From: Deltaproteobacteria bacterium | Lineage (GTDB): Bacteria > Myxococcota_A > Polyangia > JAAYKL01 | Assembly (NCBI GenBank): GCA_016935665.1 | Contig: JAFGQN010000244.1 | Location: forward strand, 1 to 64,000 | Length of the DNA: 64,000 nt | Reading direction: 5' to 3' | Shown here: piece by piece, positions 31,363-41,380 of the stretch | Layout of the letters: each line of letters opens with the position of its first letter | How positions within the stretch are numbered: position 1 is the first letter of the stretch | The notes under the pieces: generated by a model | What the model was told of the DNA's origin: nothing | Databases searched by the model: none | What the model saw: only the letters and a program-made list of their open reading frames with translations | Program-made: the position numbers and the translations under genes

Positions 31363-32292
31363 TCAAGGGCCGAATGAAAATGCTTTTTTGGCCCAGCATA
31401 AACCGCACTGCTGACCTTTGGCAAATTGCCTGACTCCGTGTTTGAATATGGAATTGCCGTCACCGCCCGTCGCTAATCCATCGATGATCCCTCCCACCGT
31501 CCATGCGCTTGGGTAAGTAAGGAACTTGTTCATCATTAGAATATATATGTTCTGCCGACTGACAAAGGGACGGATGTAGGCATTGCTCTCGCACGCCAGA
31601 GCAAAAGTGCCTTTGGGTGTAGTCGAAGTGCCTTTTGACCAGGTGTGTTTGAGCATCCACCATGTGCTGGTCCCTTCCGAGACATCCATCATGTAGTTAT
31701 GCCCTATATATCCCACAAGATGGCTTTGTCCGCCGCCCTGCAGCAGTCGGCCATCGGACAGTGCGATTGTTTGGGGAGAGTCGTTGTTTACAGCATCCAG
31801 ATAATCTTTCATTGCATCGCCAATACGGTTGCCACGGTAGGCTTTGGCAATAATGGAAACGGAAAATTGACGTGGAAAGCCCATTTTCTGCAATGCCGTC
31901 GAAGCAAATTGGGTTTTGGACCATACCTCTTCTATAACAACTGTGTTGCTGACGTCTTGTCTGGATTGTACCTTGTGCCACTGGTGGGCCTTCAGGTATC
32001 CGGCAATACCGTTCCCTTTCCAGTATATATTTTTTAAGGGATCGTCGCCGTTGCAAATGGCGCGGTTTTTTACGGGGATGATTCCCTGTGAGTCGTTGTC
32101 GCATAATGCCACGTAAACGGTGACCACCAGCGGCTTTCCGTGTGTCACGTCGTCCTGGATGCGTTGCAGGAGAGCAGTGGTATTGGCGGCGGAATTTTGG
32201 GCATTGGTTCCAGGGCAGAAGAGATGAACGCACCAAAAGCAAACAAACGTGAAGATAATGCGCAGCATATGCTGTTTCCCAAATCGAAGCAT
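31363..32292 (-). CDS. Secreted hypothetical protein
   Basis: Signal-peptide-like start (M at 32292 or 32268), 'TVYVALCDNDSQGIIPVKNRAICNGDDPLKNIYWKGNGIAGYLK'. I loosely recall similar N-termini in unannotated secreted proteins but cannot name the family. Confidence 0.6.
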   Translation of the reverse strand: MLRFGKQHMLRIIFTFVCFWCVHLFCPGTNAQNSAANTTALLQRIQDDVTHGKPLVVTVYVALCDNDSQGIIPVKNRAICNGDDPLKNIYWKGNGIAGYLKAHQWHKVQSRQDVSNTVVIEEVWSKTQFASTALQKMGFPRQFSVSIIAKAYRGNRIGDAMKDYLDAVNNDSPQTIALSDGRLLQGGGQSHLVGYIGHNYMMDVSEGTSTWWMLKHTWSKGTSTTPKGTFALACESNAYIRPFVSRQNIYILMMNKFLTYPSAWTVGGIIDGLATGGDGNSIFKHGVRQFAKGQQCGLCWAKKAFSFGP

Positions 32293-32417
32293 GACGGTAA
32301 CGGACGCGCGTGTGAAAAAAAGGATCTGTAAAAGATGGCGAAAATGCGTTGCGCGCGGCGTCGACAAGTGCAACAACGGGAAAGCAGTGTGAGGACAATT
32401 TTTCAGGAGGCTTGCGC

Positions 32418-33161
32418 ATGGGAATCAAAGACTGGTTAAAACCCGCGTGGAAAGACAAGGATCGCGATAAGCGACTTGTGGCGGTGAAGGAACTTTCCTC
32501 GCAAAAACATCTGATATGGGTGGCGCTCAATGATGCGGACGAAGGGATTCGAGAAGTGGCCCTTGATGGTCTGGATTTATCCACATTGTGGGAACCAAAG
32601 CTGCTGGAGCGAATCGCCACTTCAGATAGACCCTGGGAAATCCGATTGACTGCCGTCGATCGCATTGAGGACGATGCCACTCTTTGCCGTCTCGCCTGTA
32701 CAGATGAACACGCGGTAGTTCGCTGGGCGGCATTGCGCCGCATGGAAAGTGAAGAATTCCTCCAGAAGGTGGCCACTACAGATGCGCCCGAAGATATTCG
32801 GATTGCAGCCATTGCGCAATTGGAGGACGAAGACGCACTGAAGAAGATTTTTTTGGGAACAACCTGTGAATGGATACAATTGGCGGCAGTTAAAAACATC
32901 AGGGATGACGACTTTCTTAAGACGGTGGCGACATCCAAAGCGGGACGCTGGGTGCGTCAGGCCGCTGTACAGAATCTGCAAAATGGGGAGATATTAAAGG
33001 ATATTGCGACCTCGGAGCAGGACATGTTTGTTAAAAAGGCCGCAGTGGAAGGCATTGCCGATGCAACCGTACTGGCGGAGTTTGAAAATGATAAAAACGG
33101 GCTGGTGCGGGACGCCGTTCGCCAGACTATTGCCAATCTCACCGAGACGCCATCTCAATAA
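32418..33161 (+). CDS. HEAT-repeat-like soluble protein
   Basis: CAGGAGG RBS then MGIKDWLKPAWKDKDRDKRL; about ten ~20-residue repeats of the type 'LERIATSDRPWEIRLTAVDRIEDDATL'. Confidence 0.75.
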   Translation: MGIKDWLKPAWKDKDRDKRLVAVKELSSQKHLIWVALNDADEGIREVALDGLDLSTLWEPKLLERIATSDRPWEIRLTAVDRIEDDATLCRLACTDEHAVVRWAALRRMESEEFLQKVATTDAPEDIRIAAIAQLEDEDALKKIFLGTTCEWIQLAAVKNIRDDDFLKTVATSKAGRWVRQAAVQNLQNGEILKDIATSEQDMFVKKAAVEGIADATVLAEFENDKNGLVRDAVRQTIANLTETPSQ

Positions 33162-33221
33162 GTGGATTCCTTCAAACGAAATTCGTCACATATTGTTTTT
33201 TATTTCAGGCAGAGCCATTTT

Positions 33222-34946
33222 TCAGTTCGGCAACTCGGTGCGCACGGTCAGGTTCACAACGCGTTTGTTTTCAACGAACAGCAAGTCGCTACTGGCCATG
33301 CGCGTAATGGTATCTTCGCTGCAGCCAATCTGATCGATGAGGTTTTTAATGGGTATAATTTCGTGAGTGGCGCCGATAATCTTAGCTTCTTCCTCATCCA
33401 GAGATATAACAGTTTCTTTATCGTTTTCGATGCGCACCAATCCCTGGATTGGATTTAAAAAGAGACCATCACCCCGATCATGACGTGTGTGCCATTCATC
33501 GAAGGCCGCCTGCAGGTCATCGAAGTAACCGTCCTCCCGGTTGTTTCCCTCTCCCTCGAAATGGTAGGCCAAATCCTCCAGTGTCTGCTCATCCACATGG
33601 GGGTGGGCCTCCCTGTATTCGGGCGCCGGATGAATGGCGGTCCAGCCGTAGTCTTTATAATTATCGAAATATGGGCTGAATCGATCAATATGAATGGGCC
33701 CCAGTATGCGTGGCGGCGGCAGATGCGGAATTTTTTTCATGATGTCGATTTGCTCCCTGTAGTCCGCCACCTTTTCCTGTGGGATTTTATACAGCAGATT
33801 CCATTTGCCAATCAAATGATGCTCACGACTCCATTTTAATGCCGCAATCACGCGAATGGCAGTGGCGCCTTTATTCATCATTTTCAGCAGACGGGTGCTG
33901 AGGGATTCAATGCCCATCTGAACAATGACTTTGGCTTTGGCCAGCGCCATAACGTCGCCTTCGGTGAGGTTGACCTTGAGTTCGTAAAACAACCACGGTC
34001 GCTGCTCGAACGTCCCCAGTTTTGGAATGGCGTTTCGCAAGTGGGTGAGGGAGAGAACCGCGTCGGTGGTCATGATTGTTTGGCCGTATCGTTCAAACAG
34101 GGTGCGGATTTCCTCAATGACCCGGTCGGTGGTTTTGGCTTCATACAATAAATGGGAACGGTGCAGTCCGCAGAAGGTGCAGTGTTTTTTTTCACCCCAC
34201 CAGCAGCCTCTGGAACTTTGATACTGGATGTTGATTTCCTTTTCGGGATTGAGCCCGTATTCCTCGGCCTCGCGTCTGAAATGGCGATAGTCGGGCAGAC
34301 TGGCGTTTTGAAATTCAGGTGGCGTGGCCGCCTGGATGAGTCCCTCTTTGGGAAAATTCCCTTGACACAATTTCAACAGAGGCGCTTCACCGTATCCACT
34401 GACCACATAGTCCACATGGGGATACGCTTTGAGGAGAGCTGCGCCCATGGCGTCACTGCATTGAGTGCCGCCTAATACCACGCGAGCATCGGTATACTTT
34501 TTAACAAGCTGGCTCAAAAAAAGTGACGCCATCATCTGATTATACGAAGTGGTGAATCCTACAATTTCTGCGCCAAAAAGCAGGATACGCTGCAAACACT
34601 GTTCACCAAATTCAGCGGTGATGGCATCGCGTTGTTTCCTGTCGCCAAAAAAATCAGTCAACTGTGCTGCGTACGCAGGGGAAACGTTGCCGTGAATGGC
34701 TTCGGCAAAAAGGAGCTCTGCCACATTGCCTTTGCGTCGCTCAACGCTATTGTAATACACTTCCTGCCCCACAATCCTCATCAGCTCCAGATGAAAAAAC
34801 GCTTCTTCGCAGTCCACGCCCTGTTCCCGCAGCCATGTGGCCATACTCGTCACCGCAATGGACGATAGAGTAGGGTGGTGAAACGGTGGACACGCCAGAA
34901 GTATTTTTTTTAAGTTTCCGGTTTCCTTTGTTGCTTTGTCTGACAT
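33222..34946 (-). CDS. B12-binding radical SAM protein, RiPP maturation radical SAM protein 1-like
   Basis: RBS GGAG before MSDKATKETGN; B12-type N-terminal region, 'YQSSRGCWWGEKKHCTFCGLHRSH' (C-x7-C-x2-C), 'QMGIESLSTRLLKMMNKGATA', 'KWNLLYKIPQE'. Confidence 0.88.
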   Translation of the reverse strand: MSDKATKETGNLKKILLACPPFHHPTLSSIAVTSMATWLREQGVDCEEAFFHLELMRIVGQEVYYNSVERRKGNVAELLFAEAIHGNVSPAYAAQLTDFFGDRKQRDAITAEFGEQCLQRILLFGAEIVGFTTSYNQMMASLFLSQLVKKYTDARVVLGGTQCSDAMGAALLKAYPHVDYVVSGYGEAPLLKLCQGNFPKEGLIQAATPPEFQNASLPDYRHFRREAEEYGLNPEKEINIQYQSSRGCWWGEKKHCTFCGLHRSHLLYEAKTTDRVIEEIRTLFERYGQTIMTTDAVLSLTHLRNAIPKLGTFEQRPWLFYELKVNLTEGDVMALAKAKVIVQMGIESLSTRLLKMMNKGATAIRVIAALKWSREHHLIGKWNLLYKIPQEKVADYREQIDIMKKIPHLPPPRILGPIHIDRFSPYFDNYKDYGWTAIHPAPEYREAHPHVDEQTLEDLAYHFEGEGNNREDGYFDDLQAAFDEWHTRHDRGDGLFLNPIQGLVRIENDKETVISLDEEEAKIIGATHEIIPIKNLIDQIGCSEDTITRMASSDLLFVENKRVVNLTVRTELPN

Positions 34947-34980
34947 TGGTTCTCCGAATGGTTGTGTTTGTTGCCACGTT

Positions 34981-36261
34981 TTATTTTGTGGAACGCCTGC
35001 GCCCCACGCGGTGATTTTTATCTTTTGCAGGTGCGCGACGAGACGTCTTTCCTTGTGGGAAGTGTCGGCTTTTTTGTCGGGAACGCTGGGATGCCGCCTC
35101 ATCATCCATAAATTGTTCAGGGGAAATGGTTTCTCCTTTCGCTCCTTTCAACTCTCCCACAGGAATATATTGCCCCATGATGCGCTCAATTTGTTTGAGC
35201 TGCCTTTTTTCCTCCGGCGCCACCAGTGAAATGGCGTCTCCCGGATTGCCTGCACGGCCGGTGCGTCCAATGCGGTGAACATAGTCTTCCGGCGCCTGCG
35301 GCAGTTCGAAGTTGACCACGTGTGAAATATCGGTGATGTCCAGTCCGCGCGCCGCCACGTCCGTAGCCACGAGTGCAGCGATATCCCCGGATTTGAAAGC
35401 GGCCAGTGCTTTGTCCCGTGAGGACTGTGAGCGGTTGCCATGCAGCACTTCGGTGGTGATTCCCATCTGGTTTAGATATTCACCAAGGCGATTGGCGCCA
35501 AACTTCGTTCGGGTGAATATGAGTATTTTAGACCAGTGGTCCTGTTGAATGAGATGACGCAACACGCCGCGCTTGGCCCGCGCATTCATGCGATACACCC
35601 GCTGTTGCACCAACGTCGCCGCCTCATTGCGCGAACTGATTTCCACGCGCTCTGGCCGATACAGTATCTGGTTCGCCAAATTCATTACGGCTTTGGCATA
35701 TGTGGCCGAAAAAAGAAGACTTTGTCGCTTTTTGGGAACAGCCGCAACGATTTCCGTGATGGCCTCAATGAATCCCATATCGAGCATCCGGTCGGCTTCG
35801 TCGAGCACCAGTATTTCCACATTGCCGAGCCGGGCGTGATTGTTGTGCATCAAATCCAACAGGCGTCCCGGCGTGGCCACCAGCACGTCCACGCCCCGGT
35901 TGAGTGCATCGATTTGCGCGCTCATACCCACGCCGCCGAAGACTGCGGTGCATTTTAAAGGAATGCCGCTGCCGTATGTGGTAAATGATTTGGCCACCTG
36001 TTGAGTCAACTCCCGCGTGGGGGTGAGCACCAGCGCACGGGGAAAACGGCGATCGGCAGTGTCTCTGTGTTCCAGAAGCTGCAAAATGGGCAATGCAAAT
36101 GCCGCAGTTTTTCCCGTCCCGGTTTGCGCACGCACCAGTACATCTTTGTTTTCCAGAATCAATGGAATGGCCGCCACCTGAACCGGAGTCGCCTCCACGT
36201 AGCCTGTGGCGTTCACATTTTTTTGCAGGTCGACGGTTAAGCCTAGATTTTCAAATGACAT
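34981..36261 (-). CDS. rhlE: DEAD-box RNA helicase, RhlE type
   Basis: 'VRAQTGTGKTAAFALPILQLL', 'VLDEADRMLDMGF', 'LLFSATY', 'ATDVAARGLDITDISHVVNFELPQAPEDYVHRIGRTGRAG'. Confidence 0.96.
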   Translation of the reverse strand: MSFENLGLTVDLQKNVNATGYVEATPVQVAAIPLILENKDVLVRAQTGTGKTAAFALPILQLLEHRDTADRRFPRALVLTPTRELTQQVAKSFTTYGSGIPLKCTAVFGGVGMSAQIDALNRGVDVLVATPGRLLDLMHNNHARLGNVEILVLDEADRMLDMGFIEAITEIVAAVPKKRQSLLFSATYAKAVMNLANQILYRPERVEISSRNEAATLVQQRVYRMNARAKRGVLRHLIQQDHWSKILIFTRTKFGANRLGEYLNQMGITTEVLHGNRSQSSRDKALAAFKSGDIAALVATDVAARGLDITDISHVVNFELPQAPEDYVHRIGRTGRAGNPGDAISLVAPEEKRQLKQIERIMGQYIPVGELKGAKGETISPEQFMDDEAASQRSRQKSRHFPQGKTSRRAPAKDKNHRVGRRRSTK

Positions 36262-36424
36262 TTGTGCTCCTGTTGTCGTGCGGCTGCTCCGTTACAATCG
36301 GACGTGCAAACCAACTCCCCGTATATCACAGGCGTCACCAAACAGATAGACGCTGAGCGAAATACCGAACTGTCAAAGTTCACCTGTCTTCCCTTTTTAT
36401 CGGTCCTGAGTGTATTATCAAGTA

Positions 36425-37507
36425 ATGATAGGACACTTAATGCGATTTTCAGGACTCTTTCTATTAATTTTTCTATTTGTTTGCGTTACACAGGCAAATG
36501 AAGACACAACTTCTTCAACCCGTTGCGCCACAGAAAACTGCGACGGACACGGGATTTGTGTGATTAAGGACGGAACTCCGGCATGCGCCTGCAATCCAGG
36601 ATACATCAACACAGATGCAACCCTTTTGTCGTGTGTGCCTCAATCCGCATACTATTCCACTCCCCATCTGTGGCCGGAAACGCTGCAAAAGGAACTGGCA
36701 TTGCATCCAAAGATAGATGCGGATTATCCTGGGAGAAATACAAAAAGTCCGAAAATATACACCCTGTTGAGAAATACGGCCGAAAGACGCGCGTGTGCCG
36801 GTATATCGTGCGCGGGCGGAGGATTGTGCGGCATACGCAGGGATGGCCAGCCCGAGTGCAGCTGTGACGACGGTTTTTTTCCAGAGCCCGGCAAAGGATT
36901 GAATTGTGTATCCGGGACCGTGGCGCCCACATATGAACGCATCCATAAAAAGCGCATGAAACGGGATGAGCTGATTCCATTGCGGCGGGAGGAGGCGCGT
37001 TTCAACGTGCTGAAAAATATTTTCGGCAATACGATTACAAAAAATCATTATATGAAATATCGGCAGAAACATCCCGACGAGGACTATCTGTATTTTCTCG
37101 AACGCCGATTCGATAGAAAAGTACGACATGGATACGCACTCATCTCACTGGGCGTGGTTTTGGGCACGGCAGCGGTTCCCTACCAGTTTTGGCTCTTCAG
37201 AACGATTCCCCCAGGTTCGGCATACCGGGCAACTAAAAACTGTGACAATGATTCGGCAGAGGGATGCGGTGGTGGACTCCTGTATATGTTTACATTTTGT
37301 TTGTACGCACTTGCCATCGCTGCCGATGTCGGTTCTGTTTTAATGGTAATTCTCGGTCATAAAATGATTCGCAGATATAAACAGCCATTAGAAGACGCCC
37401 GCCGTCTTACATTGAGTAAATCAGGGGATGGGTTTCGCTACACGGGAATTTCACCCTTTGGGTCGGACAATGGCCAGCGGGGGCTGAGTTTGAATTTTTC
37501 ATTTTAG
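36425..37507 (+). CDS. Secreted/membrane protein with two EGF-like modules and two TM segments
   Basis: Signal peptide; 'CATENCDGHGICVIKDGTPACACNPGYINTDATLLSCV' and 'CAGISCAGGGLCGIRRDGQPECSCDDGFFPEPGKGLNCV'; hydrophobic C-terminal helices. Start uncertain (36410/36425/36440). Confidence 0.75.
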   Translation: MIGHLMRFSGLFLLIFLFVCVTQANEDTTSSTRCATENCDGHGICVIKDGTPACACNPGYINTDATLLSCVPQSAYYSTPHLWPETLQKELALHPKIDADYPGRNTKSPKIYTLLRNTAERRACAGISCAGGGLCGIRRDGQPECSCDDGFFPEPGKGLNCVSGTVAPTYERIHKKRMKRDELIPLRREEARFNVLKNIFGNTITKNHYMKYRQKHPDEDYLYFLERRFDRKVRHGYALISLGVVLGTAAVPYQFWLFRTIPPGSAYRATKNCDNDSAEGCGGGLLYMFTFCLYALAIAADVGSVLMVILGHKMIRRYKQPLEDARRLTLSKSGDGFRYTGISPFGSDNGQRGLSLNFSF

Positions 37508-37556
37508 CCAGCGATTCCCTTTTGGAGGGCTCTACACAGCGTTGGCGCAACATCTT

Positions 37557-38261
37557 TCAGTTTTGAGCTCGTTTTCGTTCTTCCCGTCGATACACCCACG
37601 GGGGAATGGGGTCGGGCGCAGTCCATAGACCGCGTTTTGCTTCTCGGGCTTTTTCTTCCATGGCCTCCAGTGATTTGTCTTCGGAATACTGGCGATACCA
37701 CCAGGCAAGACCGGCTTTGAGCAGGGCCGCTGCCAGAGACGTGCCGTCGGCCAGTACAATATCAGCCACGGTGCGACCGTAGCGATCGGTGGCGCGAACA
37801 TTCACCGTAACCGATTGTCCCCCCACCAGATTTTCAGTGAAATGCATGGCCTCGATGCCAAAGGGCTGTTTGAATTCCGGGCAGTCAATATCCGCCACGC
37901 GGATTGATATTTGGTGTTTTTGCCACACGACAATCAGTGTGTCGCCGTCCTTCACTTTGGTGACCGGCGCCACAAATGTCTTCGGCGGTTTGACTTTTGT
38001 TTTTTGGCGCGGGCTTTTTCCCGTGGCCTTTTTTGGGGTCACCTCCTTTTTCCCGCCGCACTGCGGCATGCGCGAGCGACATGTTTCGCTTAAGGGGGCG
38101 CCGTCGCAGCACTCACAGTCGCACACCCCGTCGTGCCTCGAACAGCAACCCGAGACGGCATCTGCGTGTCGAGCGGTGAACGCCAGCATCGCAATACCGG
38201 CGGCCAAAAAGACCGAAACGGGCAGTAAGCGCTTTGAAGTGTTTTTGGACGTGTGTTTCAT
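37557..38261 (-). CDS. Thermonuclease (SNase) family protein, exported
   Basis: Start at MKHTSKNTSKRLL; signal peptide, Cys-rich stretch, 'VTKVKDGDTLIVVWQKHQISIRVADIDCPEFKQPFG' and 'VRATDRYGRTVADIVLADG'. Confidence 0.9.
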   Translation of the reverse strand: MKHTSKNTSKRLLPVSVFLAAGIAMLAFTARHADAVSGCCSRHDGVCDCECCDGAPLSETCRSRMPQCGGKKEVTPKKATGKSPRQKTKVKPPKTFVAPVTKVKDGDTLIVVWQKHQISIRVADIDCPEFKQPFGIEAMHFTENLVGGQSVTVNVRATDRYGRTVADIVLADGTSLAAALLKAGLAWWYRQYSEDKSLEAMEEKAREAKRGLWTAPDPIPPWVYRREERKRAQN

Positions 38262-38395
38262 GGATAATAAACAACCCCGTTTATGGGGCCTCGTCAACGC
38301 AGTTTCAGTGACAACCTGTGTTTTTACTGTCTTTTTTGTGCCAAAACGTGTACCTAAAATCACTACAAAACGGGAGCAATACGGAGATTGATGCA

Positions 38396-40192
38396 ATGAA
38401 AGACAAAAATGCCCTGATGGCAGAACCTAAAAAAAGCAAAGTGCATCCGCTGTTTTGGATTATTTCCAGTTACGTGGCCATGGGAATTCCGTTCTCGATG
38501 GTTATCTGGGTATCCGCCAGCCTGTTTAAGGATTTGGGACACAGCGATGGCGAGATTACCATTGCGGTGGCCAGTATCGGTATCGTTTGGTCGCTGAAAC
38601 CGTTCTGGGCCGATTTTCTGGCCATGTTTAAAACGAAAAAGTTTTTCGTTCTGTCCATGGAGTTCTTCATTGGGGTGCTCTTTTTACTCATGGGGCTGGC
38701 ACTCTTTTTGCCGTTCTATTTCAGTGCCATCATTGGTCTGATGTGGATTGTCGCCATCGCCTCGGCCACGCAGGACATCTGCTGCGACGGTATTTACATC
38801 ACCACGCTCAACAAAAAACAGCAAGCCACATTCATTGGCTTTCAGAGCATGGCCTGGAACCTGGGCCGTGTGGTGGCGGTGTCCCTGGTAGTGTGGGTAG
38901 CCGGATACCTCAAAGACAGCGTTGGCCTGACGCCAAAGATGGCGTGGTTCTATTCTCTGATGGGGTCCGGCGCGCTCATGGCCCTGTTTGGTCTGTATCA
39001 TTCGGCATTGCTACCCACCGGGAGTCTCCCTGAAGATAAAAAGGGACGCACAGCCAAAAATGTCGTTCAGGATTTTCTCACCAGTGCCCAGGACTTCTGC
39101 AATAAAAGATCGCTTTGGGGCATGTTGGCGTTTGTTTTCTTTTATCGCAGTGGCGAGGGGCTGCTACTGGTGGAAGCGCCTCTGTTCATGCAGGGCTGCC
39201 TTGAAGATGGTGCGCTGCAGCTGGCGCTGACTGACAAAGGTATTATCGATGGTACCATCAGCACGGTGGTGAGTGTTATCGGCGGCATTCTGGGCGGCTT
39301 TTTCATCGCGAGATTTTCACTTAAGCGCACCCTTTTCGTTCTCGCCCTGTGTGTGAACGTGCCCAACGCCTGTTATCTTTACCTGAGTTATGCGGTATCT
39401 CCGGACAATCCCTTGTCGTTTACACATATTGCCACGTTGGTGAGCATTGAGAAGTTCTGGTACGGTTTTGGTTTTGTGGGCAACATGCTCTACATGATGC
39501 AGCAGATAGCGCCGGGTAAATTCAAGATGACCCACTACGCTTTTGCCACAGCGCTCATGAACCTGATTCTGGTGCCCACGCAAATGGTGAGCGGTCCGAT
39601 GGCCGATTCCATGGGATTTCGGGATTATTTCATGTTTGTGATGGTGGCCTGTATTCCATCACTGATTGCCGCCTGGCTGGCACCCTTCCCGCAATTGAAA
39701 GCCCCCAATGAAGACATGAGCGTGGATGATGAGAGCCTGCTCGATGACAACGATAAAAAAATACAGAGCGGCGCCCGAAAAGCGAGCGTGTACAGTTTGC
39801 TGTCCATCTTCCTCTTTTTAATGCTCGACGTATTGTGCCTGGGATGGTTGAGCGGCGCCCAATCGGGTGCGGCAGTGGTCTTTTTCTTTGTGCTTTTGGG
39901 CGTGTCCACGCTGTTTAAACTACAGCTGGCCATCAAGGGTGTTCGCGCCGGTCTGGCCACATTAAATGAATCCAAATCGTTTTCGGGTGGCAAGGCGTAT
40001 TTGAGCAACGCCAAAGGCGCCATCATCGGCGGCGTGGTCATGGTGGCGGTTTCGGGCATTCTCACCTGGTACTGCATTGACAAAGCCAACGCCATTGACT
40101 GGGATTGCGCGTTCTCAAAAAACGCCAAAACCTGTCTGCAGCCCCACGCCGGCGAAACCAAAGTCTGCAAGCTCGATAAAGTTGAAAGATAA
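38396..40192 (+). CDS. MFS transporter, AmpG/PAT family-like
   Basis: Start MKDKNALMAEPKK with upstream GGAG; about 12-14 TM segments; 'LKPFWADFLAMFKTKKFFVL', 'IASATQDICCDGIYITTLNKKQQATFIGFQSMAWNLGRV'. Confidence 0.88.
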   Translation: MKDKNALMAEPKKSKVHPLFWIISSYVAMGIPFSMVIWVSASLFKDLGHSDGEITIAVASIGIVWSLKPFWADFLAMFKTKKFFVLSMEFFIGVLFLLMGLALFLPFYFSAIIGLMWIVAIASATQDICCDGIYITTLNKKQQATFIGFQSMAWNLGRVVAVSLVVWVAGYLKDSVGLTPKMAWFYSLMGSGALMALFGLYHSALLPTGSLPEDKKGRTAKNVVQDFLTSAQDFCNKRSLWGMLAFVFFYRSGEGLLLVEAPLFMQGCLEDGALQLALTDKGIIDGTISTVVSVIGGILGGFFIARFSLKRTLFVLALCVNVPNACYLYLSYAVSPDNPLSFTHIATLVSIEKFWYGFGFVGNMLYMMQQIAPGKFKMTHYAFATALMNLILVPTQMVSGPMADSMGFRDYFMFVMVACIPSLIAAWLAPFPQLKAPNEDMSVDDESLLDDNDKKIQSGARKASVYSLLSIFLFLMLDVLCLGWLSGAQSGAAVVFFFVLLGVSTLFKLQLAIKGVRAGLATLNESKSFSGGKAYLSNAKGAIIGGVVMVAVSGILTWYCIDKANAIDWDCAFSKNAKTCLQPHAGETKVCKLDKVER

Positions 40193-40207
40193 GTTCAAGG
40201 CCCTCTC

Positions 40208-40621
40208 ATGCGAAAGCTCTTCACCTACGGTTCGCTGATGTGTGACGATATTATGGTTCATGTGGCCGGTCCCTGCCGTACGATTGGCAGCGCGCGGTTG
40301 ACAGATTATCGCTGCGTGGCCGTTAAAAACGAGGAGTACCCCGCCATTTTCAACAATGGTGGATACATCACCCACGGCGTTCTTTACGATCAGATCAGCG
40401 ATGACGGCTTCGCCCGTCTTGATGAATTCGAAGGTGAGATGTACGAACGCCGGGTCGTTGCCGTAACGCTCGAAGATGGAAGTACAGTGGAGACGTACAC
40501 CTACGTCTTTAAACCGGAATTCGCTCACCTGCTTACAGACGAAAACTGGCAGTTTGAAGCATTCCTCAAAAAAGGCAAAGCGGCGTTTATTGAAAAGTAC
40601 GTGGGATTTACACGGATATAA
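40208..40621 (+). CDS. Gamma-glutamylcyclotransferase-like (AIG2/GGCT) protein
   Basis: 'LFTYGSLMCDDIM', 'GVLYDQISDDGFARLDEFEGEMYERRVVAV'. Confidence 0.93.
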   Translation: MRKLFTYGSLMCDDIMVHVAGPCRTIGSARLTDYRCVAVKNEEYPAIFNNGGYITHGVLYDQISDDGFARLDEFEGEMYERRVVAVTLEDGSTVETYTYVFKPEFAHLLTDENWQFEAFLKKGKAAFIEKYVGFTRI

Positions 40622-40796
40622 ATGGAGCGCCAATGGCTAAGTTCGGTGCCCCTTCTACGGTGCGTATCAGTCGTTAAAAAGCGGTTATGCGTATTGACCT
40701 GTAGATTAATCCGATTCCCAAAGTCCCATATGCACCGTCCACACCGCGATTTGCAGAATCCAAATGCCGCTGGTCCGTATGGGGATTCGAGCCAAA

Positions 40797-40848
40797 GACA
40801 CTGAGACCGGAACCGGGAAAAACTACTTTGCAACAGGCCCTCAGTGTC
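40797..40848. repeat. 9-bp inverted repeat GACACTGAG/CTCAGTGTC
   Basis: 40797-40805 GACACTGAG; 40840-40848 CTCAGTGTC, in an ORF-poor interval next to a transposase relic. Confidence 0.6.
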
Positions 40849-41023
40849 GGACCCCAGAGTCTCATTTTGGGTTCAGGAAGACGCAATACAGAAATTTCTT
40901 TGCAATTCCAATATTTTCGAAATGGCCCGAGAGTTTTCTGGGGCCTCATTCGAACAAAAGGGCGGCGTTAAATTGTTGCAAGCTAAACGCAATGCCTGTC
41001 AGTTAAGCGAAATTTGTTTGGAT

Positions 41024-41380
41024 TCATCGCCATTTACAGCAGGTTTCCCCGGACTTCGTTTGTATCCACTCATTTTGATATTTACGCGCCGCTCCCACGC
41101 GATATCGTCCCTGCGGAATTGCACTTTGCACTAATGGGTTACTTCCTTTGTTTGCTGTTTTCTATTGGCTGGGAAGTACCAGGTCCAAATGAGATACAAT
41201 CTCCTGAATCGAACGATCGCGGAAAATCGCCATCCCGATAACAAGCCAGACCAGTGTATTTGCTGGACGCTTTCGTTTGCGTATCGTTGCGGCGTCGGTT
41301 TCATTAAGTGCACTTTCAATTTATGCAGCATCAGGCGTTTTGGCAAACACCTTGAAGCTCTCCGGTATGTCTGTTTGACG
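41024..41380 (-). pseudogene. IS4-family transposase N-terminal domain relic (Nterm_IS4-like)
   Basis: One minus frame reads '...[92 protein letters not shown]...*', with in-frame stops; it matches the IS4 N-terminal consensus ([21 protein letters not shown]..SI.EVV..LDLALP). Confidence 0.82.

Noticed and set aside
31697-32938. 413 aa minus-strand ORF overlapping the secreted-protein gene and the HEAT-like gene
   Set aside because: It lies in another frame across two better-supported genes, with low-complexity Ser/Arg composition and no recognisable motifs; frame artifact.
34936-35229. 97 aa Cys-rich plus-strand ORF considered as a possible RiPP precursor
   Set aside because: Mostly antisense to rhlE, no leader motif or suitable RBS.
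40760-40830. tRNA-like T-loop string GGGGATTCGAGCC and its reverse complement
   Set aside because: Could not fold a T-stem plus acceptor of proper length on either strand; no anticodon arm.
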